The notes beneath the pieces were generated by a model. The model ran no database searches. It had not been told where the DNA came from and saw only the letters and a list, made by a program, of their open reading frames with translations. Made by a program: the position numbers and the translations under genes. A stretch of DNA of 64,000 nucleotides from Igneacidithiobacillus sp041146875 (lineage in GTDB: Bacteria; Pseudomonadota; Gammaproteobacteria; Acidithiobacillales; Acidithiobacillaceae), in the NCBI RefSeq assembly GCF_041146875.1, contig NZ_JBFRXP010000007.1, positions 62,001 to 126,000 on the forward strand, written 5' to 3'. Below are positions 26,918 to 35,996 of this stretch, piece after piece (position 1 is the stretch's first letter; the number at the start of each line of letters is the position of its first letter).

Positions 26918-28423
26918 ATGGAGCAGAGCGAAGAAAAAATGCCCTGGTTGTTGTTTCTGGGCGTTGCTTTGGCCCTTGCCCTGGGGTCTTTTGATGGCGC
27001 TGCGGTGCAAGGCATCTTTCCCTACCTTGCAGGTGGTGTAGCCACGAGCAGCGATCATGCACTCTGGGCCTTGACCTACTTCATCGTCAACTGGTCGGTG
27101 GGAATCACTCTCATGCCCTGGACCTCTGCCCGCTTTGGTGCGCGCCGGGTCTTTTTTGGCGCCTGTCTGCTGGCGGCGCTGGGAAGTGTGATTAGTGCGG
27201 CCACCAGTAATCTCTGGATTCTGCTATTAAGCCGCGCGATGGAGGGAATGGCAGCAGGATTACTGGTGCCCCTCAGTCAGAGTTTGTTTCTGCGCGCGAG
27301 CCCGCCAAAGCAGCACGGTTTGGTTACCGTACTGTGGAGCAACGCCATGCTGGTACCCTTCTTCGTTGGTCCTGCTCTGGGCGGTTATCTCGCCGTTACG
27401 CTTAGCTACCGCTGGATATTTGCCCTTTCGGTGCCCATCTGGTTGTTTGCCGCATGGCTGGGCTCCGGGCAGATTCGCGAGGAACGCGGGCCGCGACCGC
27501 CAGCCTTCGATCTCGCCGGCTTTCTGCTACTCTACGCGGGTCTCATGGCCTTGCAGATCGTCCTTGACAATGGCGAGCAGTATGGTTGGTGGCACTCGCG
27601 CTTCATACTTAGTGCCAGCCTGATCGCCATCGGCTTGCTATCCCTTTTCGCCTGGCGTGAAGCGAGCGCGCAGCATCCGCTATTACGTTTTCACTATCTG
27701 CGGCAGCGCAATTATTGGCTGGGGCTGGTCTTGCTGTGTCTGGGGTGGGCCTTGTTCATGGGCTGGGCCTCGTTATTGCCTCTCTGGGCGGAGCAGAATC
27801 TTGGTTTCAATGGCTGGTGGGGCAGTAGCATCCTCATCCCCATTGGCCTGGCGGCGGTGCCAGTGTCTACCTTGATGGATCGACTGCGCGGGCTTTTTGG
27901 TTTGCGTCGGCTGGCCAGCGCCTGTTTTCTGCTTTTCGCCCTCGCCTACGGCACGGCGTATCTGAGTCCGATGATGAGCCTGGGGGATCTGTTCTGGCCG
28001 GTGTTTTTGCTCGGCTTGGGGGTTGGTTCTCTCTTTGTGCCGCTGACCCTCATCATCCTCTCTGGCATACCCAAAGAAGAAACACCTTTGGCGAGCACCA
28101 CCAGTAATTTTATCCGTGTCTTCAGTGCCAATATTGGCGTTAGTATGTTGGAGGTCTTCTGGGCGCGCGGTACGGCGTTGGCACAGGCACACCTGCGTGC
28201 CGATCTGCGGCCAGTGTCCGGTCTCCCGTTGCCGATGTTGCGGCAGCATATGGAGATCCTGGCCGCTACCCTGAGCCTCAATAACCTGCTACGTCTGTCT
28301 ATGTGGATTGCCCTGATGGCCGCCGTTATCGCCTATGTTTTTCTGATTTCGCCACGGAAAATGGCGGCGACGGCTGCAGCAAGTTATGTGGAAGAAGAGG
28401 AACGCGAAACGGCTTCTGCGTAA
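26918..28423 (+). CDS. MFS drug-efflux-type transporter (EmrB/DHA2-like)
   Basis: 501 residues from the ATG at 26918, which follows a GGGGAGA ribosome site; a TTG at 26906 is also in frame. Around 14 hydrophobic segments and the motif WTSARFGARRVFFGACLLAA (motif A-like 'GxxGRR') and GPALGGYL (motif C-like) place it in the DHA2 family. Such pumps export drugs or organic acids with an outer-membrane partner; no EmrA-like gene is adjacent. It is divergent from the LysR regulator. The last 40 bases overlap convergent mscS. Confidence 0.87.
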   Translation: MEQSEEKMPWLLFLGVALALALGSFDGAAVQGIFPYLAGGVATSSDHALWALTYFIVNWSVGITLMPWTSARFGARRVFFGACLLAALGSVISAATSNLWILLLSRAMEGMAAGLLVPLSQSLFLRASPPKQHGLVTVLWSNAMLVPFFVGPALGGYLAVTLSYRWIFALSVPIWLFAAWLGSGQIREERGPRPPAFDLAGFLLLYAGLMALQIVLDNGEQYGWWHSRFILSASLIAIGLLSLFAWREASAQHPLLRFHYLRQRNYWLGLVLLCLGWALFMGWASLLPLWAEQNLGFNGWWGSSILIPIGLAAVPVSTLMDRLRGLFGLRRLASACFLLFALAYGTAYLSPMMSLGDLFWPVFLLGLGVGSLFVPLTLIILSGIPKEETPLASTTSNFIRVFSANIGVSMLEVFWARGTALAQAHLRADLRPVSGLPLPMLRQHMEILAATLSLNNLLRLSMWIALMAAVIAYVFLISPRKMAATAAASYVEEEERETASA

Positions 28424-29289
28424 ATCCGCGCATCGTCAGGGCGGGCAAAGCTGATCTCCTGACGCGGACGCGGGACTTCGATGCCGGCCTGGTCCAGGGC
28501 CTCGGCGAGCAACCAGTGATATTCGGCCCGCGTACTCCCCGGCCGCATCAAGGCATAGCGGTCTACCCAGACGATCATCTCGCAATCGTAACCGGCTTCC
28601 CCAAAGGCACTGATCCAGAGACTCGGTTTTTTGCCTTCTACATTTAGGGTGTGCTCCGAACGATGTGCTGCCGCAATCACCAGCTCCCGTAGCGCCTCGC
28701 GGTCGGTGCCGTAGGGCACGCGGAAGGGAATGTGCAGGCGCATGGTGCTATCACTCAGGCTCCAGTTGATGACGTCGCCATTCACAAACTGCGAGTTGGG
28801 TACGAGGATGTCGATGTTGTCGTTGGTGCGCACTTGCGTGTAACGCACGCCCAGGTGTACCACGGCACCGTGCAGACCATTTTCCTTGATCTGGATGTAA
28901 TCACCGACCTTGATGCTCTGTTCCATGAGGAGGATGAGTCCAGAGGCAAAGTTGCTGAAGATGTTCTGCAAACCAAAGCCGAGACCGACGCCGACGACGC
29001 CGCCCAGGATCGACAAACTGCTCAGGTTGACGCCCATGCTTTGTAGAGCGATCAGCACGCCAAAAACGAGGACGATGTAGTAGCCGATGCGGGAAATGGC
29101 ATACGCCAAGGAGGGATCCAGCCGCCGGCTCAGGAGGATCCGCGTTGCCTTGCGTAGCCAGCGTGCGCCCCACCAGAGCAAGATCAGGACGACGATCAGT
29201 TCGACAATGCCTAAGGGCTCGATTTGGATGCCGCCGGGAAATTGGATCGGTGTGCGGAACCAGGTCCAAATGATGTCGAGTTGTTTCAC
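28384..29289 (-). CDS. mscS: small mechanosensitive channel, MscS family
   Basis: 301 residues with a GTG start at 29289. After two or three helices, the pore helix GGVVGVGLGFGLQNIFSNFASGLILLMEQSIKVGD has the Gly/Ala pattern of TM3 of MscS (given here as key features only: repeated Gly, then Asn-Phe-x-Ser-Gly). A cytoplasmic cage domain follows (LVPNSQFVNGDVINWS). MscS releases solutes on hypo-osmotic shock. It overlaps the MFS gene at its 3' end and is divergent from argS. Confidence 0.93.
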   Translation of the reverse strand: MKQLDIIWTWFRTPIQFPGGIQIEPLGIVELIVVLILLWWGARWLRKATRILLSRRLDPSLAYAISRIGYYIVLVFGVLIALQSMGVNLSSLSILGGVVGVGLGFGLQNIFSNFASGLILLMEQSIKVGDYIQIKENGLHGAVVHLGVRYTQVRTNDNIDILVPNSQFVNGDVINWSLSDSTMRLHIPFRVPYGTDREALRELVIAAAHRSEHTLNVEGKKPSLWISAFGEAGYDCEMIVWVDRYALMRPGSTRAEYHWLLAEALDQAGIEVPRPRQEISFARPDDARIYAEAVSRSSSST

Positions 29290-29331
29290 AGGTTACGTCT
29301 CAACGGGATCCTTGCCAATATTGTATGGCCC

Positions 29332-29360
29332 CTGACGAAAGAGGCAGCTTCAGGTACACT
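29332..29360 (+). promoter_or_regulatory. putative sigma-70 promoter for argS
   Basis: CTGACG (29332-29337) and TACACT (29355-29360) are separated by 17 bases, and transcription would begin about 30 bases before the GTG start of argS at 29395. It lies in the 105-base gap between the divergent mscS and argS genes. Confidence 0.45.
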
Positions 29361-29394
29361 GCAACAAAAATTCTTTTTGCTCAAGGTTTGTTTT

Positions 29395-31137
29395 GTGAAA
29401 AATTTCGTTGTTGAACCCCTTTTGCTTGCCCTGCAGGCCTTGCAGCAGCAAGGTTTGTTGCCGGAATTTCCCGCACAACTCGACTTCGATCGCCCGCGAC
29501 AAGCCGAACATGGTCACCTCGCCAGTAATGTCGCTTTGCTCCTCGCCAAGGGCGCGGGCAAAAAGCCGCGTGATCTGGCCGCCGCTATCGTCGACGTGTT
29601 TCCCGCATCACCATGGATCGAACGGGTAGAGATTGCCGGCCCAGGCTTTCTCAATTTCTTTTTGCGGCCTATCGCCTTTCAGGCGGTCGTTGCCCAGGCG
29701 CTGGAGCAAGGGCGAGATTTTGGCCGGCAGGATCTGGGCGCAGGCCAGCGCCTGCACCTGGAATTTGTTTCTGCTAACCCGACCGGTCCCTTGCACGTTG
29801 GACATGGCCGTGGCGCCGCCTACGGCGCAAGTCTGGCGGAGATCCTGCGTTTTTGTGGCTATGAGGTCTTTTGCGAATACTATGTGAACGACGCCGGGCG
29901 GCAGATGGATATTCTCGCTGCCAGTGTCTATCTTCGCTACCTGGAGGCGGCGGGCGAGAAATTGCCCTGGGAGTTTCCGCAAAGTTCTTATCGTGGCGAC
30001 TATGTGCGCGAGATTGCGGCACATCTGCTGGCTGCCGAGGGGCATGGCTGGTGCGGCGTGGCGGCGAACATGCCCAACCTGGCGGCCATCGAGGATGGTG
30101 ATCAGGCCATCGACAGCCTCATCGCCTATCTCAAGACCTCTTTCGGGCCAGAGGCGTATGGACGCCTGCATGCCGCCGGTTTGCAGGAAATCCTTGGCGA
30201 CATTCGCGATGACCTTGCCGAGTTTGGTGTGGTCTACCAAAACTGGTATTCCGAGCGCTCGCTCATGCAAAACGGCGCGGTAGAGCGGGCGATGGCGCGC
30301 TTCCAAGAGGGGGGGCATTGTTACCGGGCGGAGGGGGCCTTGTGGTTTCGCTCCACTGACTTTGGCGATGACAAAGACCGTGTGTTACAGCGGGAAAATG
30401 GTGCCTATACCTACTTTGCTTCGGACGTGGCCTATCACTTTGAGAAGAGCACGCGCGGTTTCACCCAGCTCATCGACATGTGGGGGGCCGACCACCATGG
30501 GTACATCCCACGGGTGCGGGCGAGCATGCAGGCCCTGGGTGCTGATGCCAATGCCCTGGAAGTGCTGCTGGTGCAGTTTGCCATTCTTTATCGCGGTACC
30601 GAGAAGGTATCGATGTCGACCCGTGCCGGAGAATTTGTCACCTTGCGCGAGCTGCGCAAGGAGGTAGGCAATGATGCCGCCCGTTTTTTCTATGTGCTCA
30701 GGCGCGCTGATCAACATCTTGATTTTGATCTGGAACTGGCGACCAAACATTCCGAGGAAAATCCCGTCTATTACATTCAGTACGCCCATGCACGGGTACA
30801 TTCCTTGCGGCGGCAGGCGACGGAACGTGGTTTGACTCTTCCGACGGAACTGCCCGATTTGGCCAGTCTCACTGATCCGCGGGAATTGGAGCTGGCAGAT
30901 TTGCTCTGGCGCTTCCCCGAGCAGGTGGCGAGTGCTGGACGCGACCGCGAACCGCATCAAATAGCATTCTACCTAAAAGACCTGGCGGCGAGTTTCCATA
31001 CCTACTACAACGCCACGCGGATTCTGGTGGAAGAAAATGAGCTGCGTTTGGCGCGCTTGGCTCTCGCCAATGCCGTGGCGCAAACATTGGCAAATGGCTT
31101 GGCCCTGCTGGGGGTTTCGGCGCCGGAGAAGATGTGA
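29395..31137 (+). CDS. argS: arginyl-tRNA synthetase
   Basis: 580 residues from a GTG at 29395 (AAGG ribosome site 8 bases upstream); the longer in-frame extension overlaps mscS and is rejected. The class I signature is present as HVGHGRGAAYG (HIGH), the KMSKS equivalent as KVSMSTR, and the C-terminal anticodon-binding DALR domain includes HTYYNATRILVEENE. ArgS charges tRNA-Arg and needs tRNA for amino-acid activation. It is followed by a SPOR protein gene 6 bases later, so they probably share a transcript. Confidence 0.96.
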   Translation: MKNFVVEPLLLALQALQQQGLLPEFPAQLDFDRPRQAEHGHLASNVALLLAKGAGKKPRDLAAAIVDVFPASPWIERVEIAGPGFLNFFLRPIAFQAVVAQALEQGRDFGRQDLGAGQRLHLEFVSANPTGPLHVGHGRGAAYGASLAEILRFCGYEVFCEYYVNDAGRQMDILAASVYLRYLEAAGEKLPWEFPQSSYRGDYVREIAAHLLAAEGHGWCGVAANMPNLAAIEDGDQAIDSLIAYLKTSFGPEAYGRLHAAGLQEILGDIRDDLAEFGVVYQNWYSERSLMQNGAVERAMARFQEGGHCYRAEGALWFRSTDFGDDKDRVLQRENGAYTYFASDVAYHFEKSTRGFTQLIDMWGADHHGYIPRVRASMQALGADANALEVLLVQFAILYRGTEKVSMSTRAGEFVTLRELRKEVGNDAARFFYVLRRADQHLDFDLELATKHSEENPVYYIQYAHARVHSLRRQATERGLTLPTELPDLASLTDPRELELADLLWRFPEQVASAGRDREPHQIAFYLKDLAASFHTYYNATRILVEENELRLARLALANAVAQTLANGLALLGVSAPEKM

Positions 31138-31143
31138 TCGGCA

Positions 31144-31950
31144 ATGCGTGACTATAAAGGCCATAGTAGCCGCAATCCGCAACCGGAGCCGACGCACGCG
31201 CCCCCTACCCAGCGGCGCGTGCAGCCAGTAGTGGAAGCGGAGCCGGAAGAAGAGCTGGAAATTTCTCCATCGGCTCGGCGTCGGGGTCATGGTTGGATTT
31301 GGCTGTTGCTGATTGCCCTGCTGCTGCTCAGCGGCGCGATTTGGTGGTGGGTGGCAAGCCTGCCGATGGCGAGTGGCCAACTCGGTTTGTACCCCAGTGT
31401 TGCCACTCAGGAAACGACTTCCGCCGTGCCAGCCGCCACCGCGCCAAAGCCAGCGTCGAGCAACGCGGTACCGGTGGCTAAAACGGCATTAGCAGCATCT
31501 GCTCCCGTATTGAGCACTGCTGTCGCGGCCTCTGTCAGTAGCGCGACCGCCTCTACCCAGAGCGTCGTACAATTTAATTTTTACCACATTTTGCCGCAGA
31601 TGAAGGTCGACATCCCTGCCGATATCCTCGGCAGTGGGCCGGGGATACCGAGTGCGCAGACCTCTAGCGCCCCTGCCGCGGCGCCGGTACGCATACAGGT
31701 GGGGGCACTTAACAATCTGGCCGGCGCACAGGTGATCCAGGAGCGTCTGGAGCTGCTCGGCATCCCCAGTCGCCTGGAAAATCTGCGCGGCAATGATGGT
31801 GCCAGTTATTACCTAGTCTTTACCCGCCGCTATGCCTCTCCGATCGATGCGCAATCGGCCTTGGCCAAGATTCGCGGTATGGGGGTGACGCCCATGTTGC
31901 AGCCTGTCGCTCCCAATCTCAGTGGGCCGTCGGCGCCTCCAGCGCCTTGA
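31144..31950 (+). CDS. SPOR-domain peptidoglycan-binding membrane protein
   Basis: 268 residues: a cytoplasmic Pro/Glu/Arg-rich segment (1-48), one membrane helix (WIWLLLIALLLLSGAIWWWV, about residues 51-70), a long Ala/Ser/Pro/Thr-rich periplasmic linker (about 80-175) and a C-terminal SPOR-like domain (VRIQVGALNNLAGAQVIQERL to RGMGVTP). SPOR domains bind denuded glycan at the septum; the layout resembles FtsN-type proteins. Adjacent argS is a common neighbour of SPOR proteins. The last 32 bases overlap convergent ybjN-like DNA. Confidence 0.88.
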   Translation: MRDYKGHSSRNPQPEPTHAPPTQRRVQPVVEAEPEEELEISPSARRRGHGWIWLLLIALLLLSGAIWWWVASLPMASGQLGLYPSVATQETTSAVPAATAPKPASSNAVPVAKTALAASAPVLSTAVAASVSSATASTQSVVQFNFYHILPQMKVDIPADILGSGPGIPSAQTSSAPAAAPVRIQVGALNNLAGAQVIQERLELLGIPSRLENLRGNDGASYYLVFTRRYASPIDAQSALAKIRGMGVTPMLQPVAPNLSGPSAPPAP

Positions 31951-32383
31951 TGGCCGCCGCCGCACTCTGCTTGCCGTCGGCTACTGCGCGAAGGCCAGGA
32001 AGGTAATGATTGCAAGTCTCTACCGCCGACAAAAGGTAGCTCTGCAGAAGCTCTACCGAGAGACAGGATTCGGGGATTTGCACGCCACTCTTGCAATTGA
32101 TCTCCAAATCATCCCAATCGAGTTCGAAATTACCCAATGGCAGTCCATAGTTGGCGCGCGTCAGAAATTCGGCGACCGCTGCCTGGCGCGCCGCCGGAAA
32201 TTCCAATCCTTGCGCCCGCACATAAAACAGGATCCGCTCCAGTTCCGTGTGCACATGGCAGAAGACGTCGAGGGTACCGTTGGGCACTGCCACGGCGCAG
32301 GTGATGACCGGATAGTCCTGCAGGGTTTTGGCGTTCCAGCCTAGATGATGAAACAAGGCCTCGGCGGCCTCCAGATGCTTCAC
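31919..32383 (-). CDS. YbjN-domain-containing protein
   Basis: 154 residues, GTG start at 32383. Sequence FYVRAQGLEFPAARQAAVAEFLTRANYGLPLGNFELDWDDLEINCKS matches YbjN/T3SS-chaperone-like domain proteins in the order 'aaeFltraNYglplGnFelD...g'. Function of the family is poorly known (proposed sensory or chaperone-like). The protein is small and soluble with no targeting signal. It converges on the SPOR gene with a 32-base overlap and is 11 bases after rsmA in the same direction. Confidence 0.75.
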   Translation of the reverse strand: MKHLEAAEALFHHLGWNAKTLQDYPVITCAVAVPNGTLDVFCHVHTELERILFYVRAQGLEFPAARQAAVAEFLTRANYGLPLGNFELDWDDLEINCKSGVQIPESCLSVELLQSYLLSAVETCNHYLPGLRAVADGKQSAAAAIKALEAPTAH

Positions 32384-32394
32384 GATGTTGCTCC

Positions 32395-33189
32395 TTATTG
32401 TGCGAGTGCCTCGGCGAGGCGAACAAAAGCTGCAAAATCCAGCGTCTCGGCACGGGCCGATGGCGCGATCTCCAAGACCTCCAGCATAGCGCTATCAAAG
32501 ACTCCCTTGAAGTTGTTGGCTAGGGTCTTGCGCCGTTGTGCAAAGGCAAGACTGACGACCCGGGCAAAAGGTGGCAAGAGTTCCGGCACCAGGCGGCGGT
32601 ACGGCGTGAGGCGTACAAAGGCGGAGTCTACCTTCGGTACCGGGCGGAAATTGCCCGGCGCTACTGGAAACAGGACTTCTACCTGGGCCTGCGCCTGCAC
32701 CATCAAAGACAGGCGTCCATAGGCAGAGCTCCCAGGACCAGCCGCCAGACGATCAGCGACTTCTTTTTGCAGCATGAAATGCATGTCGACGATGGCATCG
32801 CTCTGTTCTAGAAGATGAAAAATGAGAGGCGTAGAGACGTTATAGGGGAGATTGCCGACAACGCGAAGTGGCTGCCCGGCCTCTTGTGCAAGTCGATGAA
32901 AATCCACCTGTAGGGCATCGCCAGCAATGACCTGCAAACGCTCCGCAGGAGCCAAGGCATGTAGATTCGCTAGGAGATCGCGATCTAGCTCGATGACCCG
33001 CAAGGGCTCCACGCCGCCGTGCGCCGTCAGTAGCGCCTGCGTAAGGGCACCGGGGCCGGGTCCGATCTCGAGCAGTGCGTCATTTGGGCGCGGTGCAACG
33101 ACCGCAACGATGCGGGAGACAATCGCCGGCTGCACCAGAAAATTCTGGCCAAAACGTTTTTTCGCCTGGGGCAGCTTTGCTACTTGCAA
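32395..33189 (-). CDS. rsmA: 16S rRNA dimethyladenosine transferase
   Basis: 264 residues. The start is a TTG at 33189 with AAGGA upstream; no better start keeps KKRFGQNFLVQPAIV at the N-terminus. SAM motif LLEIGPGPGALTQALL and catalytic VVGNLPYNVSTPL identify RsmA (KsgA), which dimethylates A1518 and A1519 in the 3' helix of 16S rRNA. The pdxA gene, its usual neighbour, is nearby but separated by the HNH nuclease and in the same direction. Confidence 0.95.
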   Translation of the reverse strand: MQVAKLPQAKKRFGQNFLVQPAIVSRIVAVVAPRPNDALLEIGPGPGALTQALLTAHGGVEPLRVIELDRDLLANLHALAPAERLQVIAGDALQVDFHRLAQEAGQPLRVVGNLPYNVSTPLIFHLLEQSDAIVDMHFMLQKEVADRLAAGPGSSAYGRLSLMVQAQAQVEVLFPVAPGNFRPVPKVDSAFVRLTPYRRLVPELLPPFARVVSLAFAQRRKTLANNFKGVFDSAMLEVLEIAPSARAETLDFAAFVRLAEALAQ

Positions 33190-33254
33190 TTCTTGCCGTC
33201 CTTCATGCTATATTGCCTTGACGCCCCTGGCGGGCGCTAAGCAACGGAAAGCCA

Positions 33255-33809
33255 ATGCATCTCGTGCTTCGTCTCGACATCAGCGGCCGTCCCATGGCTT
33301 GGGAAACCTGGGAAGAAGCTGCTGCCCATTATGCCCGCGGCAACGTCGCGTGGACACTAGGGGATCCTTTTTTCACCGCTCACGGCGGTACCTCGCGGTG
33401 CAGCGGTGAGATTTCGCTGCTCAACATCCACCCGCTGATTGCGGTGCGTGGCCGTCATCAGGGCAAGATTCGTCCCCCCGCTCTGAATAACCCGACCTTG
33501 TTTCATCGCGATCGCCATCTTTGCCTATACTGTGGCGGCAGCTTTCCACAGCGGGACCTCACCCGCGACCATGTCGTACCGCTTTCGCGCAAGGGTCGCG
33601 ATGTATGGACCAACGTTGTCACCGCCTGCCGGTGGTGCAACAGTCGTAAAGACAACCGTACCCCGGAAGAGGCCAATATGCCGCTGCTCGCCGTGCCCTT
33701 CACGCCAACCTGGGCGGAATACCTGCTGCTCAGCAATCGCCGTATCCTTGCCGACCAGATGGAGTTTTTGCTGGCACAGGTGCCCATCGCTCGGCAGCAC
33801 GTATTCTAG
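33255..33809 (+). CDS. HNH endonuclease family protein
   Basis: 184 residues, ATG at 33255 with GGAAAG upstream. The HNH core has zinc-binding CLYCGG, then DHVVPLSRKGRDVWTNVV (the H-N elements) and CRWCNSRKDNRTP (second CxxC, Asn and Lys). This is the stand-alone HNH_5 type common in bacterial chromosomes, of unclear function. No toxin or phage neighbour is present. It is convergent with pdxA across 3 bases and divergent from rsmA across 65 bases. Confidence 0.88.
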   Translation: MHLVLRLDISGRPMAWETWEEAAAHYARGNVAWTLGDPFFTAHGGTSRCSGEISLLNIHPLIAVRGRHQGKIRPPALNNPTLFHRDRHLCLYCGGSFPQRDLTRDHVVPLSRKGRDVWTNVVTACRWCNSRKDNRTPEEANMPLLAVPFTPTWAEYLLLSNRRILADQMEFLLAQVPIARQHVF

Positions 33810-33812
33810 ACC

Positions 33813-34805
33813 TCAGCTACTGCTCAGGCGGCGCTGGCGGACGATTTCCGCCGCCGCCTGGATGGCGTGTAACAGGCTGTGGATCTCGGCACGGCCACTC
33901 CCCGCGAGGTCTAGCGCCGTGCCATGATCCACACTAGTACGAACGATCGGCAAGCCGAGGGTGATGTTCACTGCCTCGCCAAAGGCATGGTACTTGAGTA
34001 CCGGCAGGCCCTGGTCGTGGTACATTGCCAGCACCGCATCCGTATCTTCTAAAAAGCGCGGCGTGAAGAGGGTATCCGCAGGCCAAGGACCTGTAATCGC
34101 CCAACCCTCCCCCTGTAGTTTTCCGATGACCGGCGCGATGATGTCGATCTCTTCCCGGCCCAGGTGCCCGCCCTCGCCCGCATGGGGATTGAGGCCGGTA
34201 ACACGGATACGCGGCTCTGCTAGACCAAAATCCTGCCGCAGCCCCTGCTGCAAGAGGCGCAGACTACGTTCCAGATCCGTGGCATTGATAGCGGCGGCGA
34301 CATCCCGCAACGGCAGGTGGGTGGTGGCGAGGGCCACACGCAGGCCGCGCCCAGCCAGTAACATCAGTACCTCACCTTGCCCACAGCGGGCGGCCAGATA
34401 CTCGGTGTGACCGCTGAAGGCGATCCCCGCATCATTGATGACACCCTTATGGATGGGGCCAGTGACCAGCGCATCCGCAAGCCCTGCCTGGAGTAGAGAT
34501 ACGGCGCGGTCCAAGCCCTCCAGTACCGCCGGGGCATTGGCCGGATCGAGCTGCCCGGCACGGCAGGAATGGGGCAGGGTGATCGGCCAAACGGAAAGCG
34601 TCTGGTTGTTCTCAGGCCAGCCTTGCTCCGGGCTCCAAGGTGCAAATGCCACTGGGATTCCGAGCTGGATAGCGCGGTGGCGCAGGCAGTCGATGTCACC
34701 AATCAGGACCAGTGGGGGGAGCATGTGCTGCGCGAGAGAGACGCAGAGATCGGGGCCGATGCCTGCCGGCTCACCAACGCTGAGCAAAAGACGCAGACGG
34801 CTCAT
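33813..34805 (-). CDS. pdxA: 4-hydroxythreonine-4-phosphate dehydrogenase
   Basis: 330 residues. Zinc/substrate-binding blocks: GVINDAGIAFSGHTEYLA (His), LNPHAGEGGHLGREEIDII (His), and YHDQGLPVLKY (His); the N-terminus SVGEPAGIGPDL is also typical. It oxidises 4-phosphohydroxy-threonine toward pyridoxal phosphate. It starts as ATGA overlap with the S4 gene stop (34802-34805), and the family length is about 330. Confidence 0.95.
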   Translation of the reverse strand: MSRLRLLLSVGEPAGIGPDLCVSLAQHMLPPLVLIGDIDCLRHRAIQLGIPVAFAPWSPEQGWPENNQTLSVWPITLPHSCRAGQLDPANAPAVLEGLDRAVSLLQAGLADALVTGPIHKGVINDAGIAFSGHTEYLAARCGQGEVLMLLAGRGLRVALATTHLPLRDVAAAINATDLERSLRLLQQGLRQDFGLAEPRIRVTGLNPHAGEGGHLGREEIDIIAPVIGKLQGEGWAITGPWPADTLFTPRFLEDTDAVLAMYHDQGLPVLKYHAFGEAVNITLGLPIVRTSVDHGTALDLAGSGRAEIHSLLHAIQAAAEIVRQRRLSSS

Positions 34806-35065
34806 ACAGGCTCCGTCTCCGTCAGAATGCTCACCACGCCATCCGGTCCTTCTACCCGCGTTGGCAGGCGTAGAACCTCAGCCTCGAGAATACGCTGCGG
34901 CAAATCCAGGCGCAGTCGATCACCAGCTTGTACCGCAGCCCCTGCCTTGGCAGTGCGCCCGTTGATCTGCACGCGACCAGCATCGCAGAGGGTCTTGGCG
35001 ATGCTACGTCGTTTGATCAGGCGCGACATCTTCAAAAACAGATCCAGGCGCAGAACCTCAGCCAT
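34802..35065 (-). CDS. S4-domain RNA-binding protein (Hsp15-like)
   Basis: 87 residues from the ATG at 35065; upstream codons in the same frame are a shadow of the ABC gene. The S4 domain reads RLDLFLKMSRLIKRRSIAKTLCDAGRVQINGRTAKAGAAVQAGD, the helix-turn pattern of YbcJ/Hsp15-type RNA-binding proteins. A long C-terminal charged extension typical of Hsp15 is missing. Role probably ribosome or RNA recycling. It overlaps the ABC gene by 8 bases and pdxA by ATGA. Confidence 0.85.
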   Translation of the reverse strand: MAEVLRLDLFLKMSRLIKRRSIAKTLCDAGRVQINGRTAKAGAAVQAGDRLRLDLPQRILEAEVLRLPTRVEGPDGVVSILTETEPV

Positions 35066-35996
35066 GGCTGCGGGCCTCTTGGAGAATATCGGTAAAGACT
35101 TCCTCCAGCCGTGGCTCTTGCAGATGCAGGTCGATGATCTGCGCCGGTAATCCCTGCAGCGTGCGCAAGACCTCACTCATCGGATGCAATACCTCGTCGA
35201 CTTGCAGGACGCGCGTATTGCCATTGGCACCGAGAAGAATCGCGCTGAGCGCGCCGGGTAGCTCCCCCGGGTCGCGGTCGAATTCGATGGTGAGGGTGCG
35301 CTTGCGCTGATTTTTGGCGAGCAGGCGGTCTTTCTGATCCAGGGCTATGACTTGCCCGTGTTGCAGAATGGCGATGCGTTCGCACAGCTCTTCCGCCTCT
35401 TCCAGGTAATGGGTGGTCAGAATGACGGTGTGGCCGAGGCCGTTGTAGCGCCGCACAAAACGCCAGAGGCTCTGACGCAGTTCGACGTCGACGCCCGCGG
35501 TGGGCTCGTCCAGGACCACCACTGGCGGACGATGCACCAAGGCTTGGGCAATCAGCACGCGGCGTTTCATGCCGCCAGAGAGATTGCGCAGATTGGTATT
35601 CGCCTTGTCGCTCAGGTCGAGCTCGGCCATGAGCTCATCAATCCAGTCATCGTTGCGGCGCAGACCAAAATAACCCGATTGCCAGCGCAAAAATTCGCGT
35701 ACGGTAAAAAACGGATCGTACGCGAGTTCCTGCGGCACTACCCCCAAGAGCTGGCGACTCTGGCGATATTGGCGCTCGACATCGTAACCAAAAATTTCGG
35801 CGACCCCGCTCGAACGATGCACGACCCCGGAGAGAATGTTGATGAGCGTCGATTTGCCGGCCCCATTGGGGCCGAGAAGTCCGAAAAATTCCCCCGCTTC
35901 GACATCGAGATCGATGCCGGCAAGGGCGAGGAAACCATTGCCGTAGACCTTGCGCAGGCTGCGAATATGGACGGCGGCCTGCTCAGGCACAGGCAT
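35058..35996 (-). CDS. ABC transporter ATP-binding protein (YadG-like), no adjacent permease
   Basis: 312 residues from the ATG at 35996 (GGAAA just upstream); an ATG at 36023 gives nine more. Walker A GPNGAGKST, Q-loop VVPQELAYD, signature LSGGMKRR, Walker B VVVLDEPTAGVD and switch His (LTTHYL) are complete, followed by a C-terminal extension of about 90 residues. This is the YadG/CcmA-like ABC-2 class, which normally pairs with a YadH-type permease. None is encoded here; the neighbours are the mla operon upstream and an S4 protein downstream. Confidence 0.88.
   Translation of the reverse strand: MPVPEQAAVHIRSLRKVYGNGFLALAGIDLDVEAGEFFGLLGPNGAGKSTLINILSGVVHRSSGVAEIFGYDVERQYRQSRQLLGVVPQELAYDPFFTVREFLRWQSGYFGLRRNDDWIDELMAELDLSDKANTNLRNLSGGMKRRVLIAQALVHRPPVVVLDEPTAGVDVELRQSLWRFVRRYNGLGHTVILTTHYLEEAEELCERIAILQHGQVIALDQKDRLLAKNQRKRTLTIEFDRDPGELPGALSAILLGANGNTRVLQVDEVLHPMSEVLRTLQGLPAQIIDLHLQEPRLEEVFTDILQEARSHG

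Noticed and set aside
29224..29394. 57-codon in-frame extension upstream of argS
   Set aside because: Overlaps the start of divergent mscS; the GTG at 29395 has a ribosome site and fits the usual argS N-terminus.
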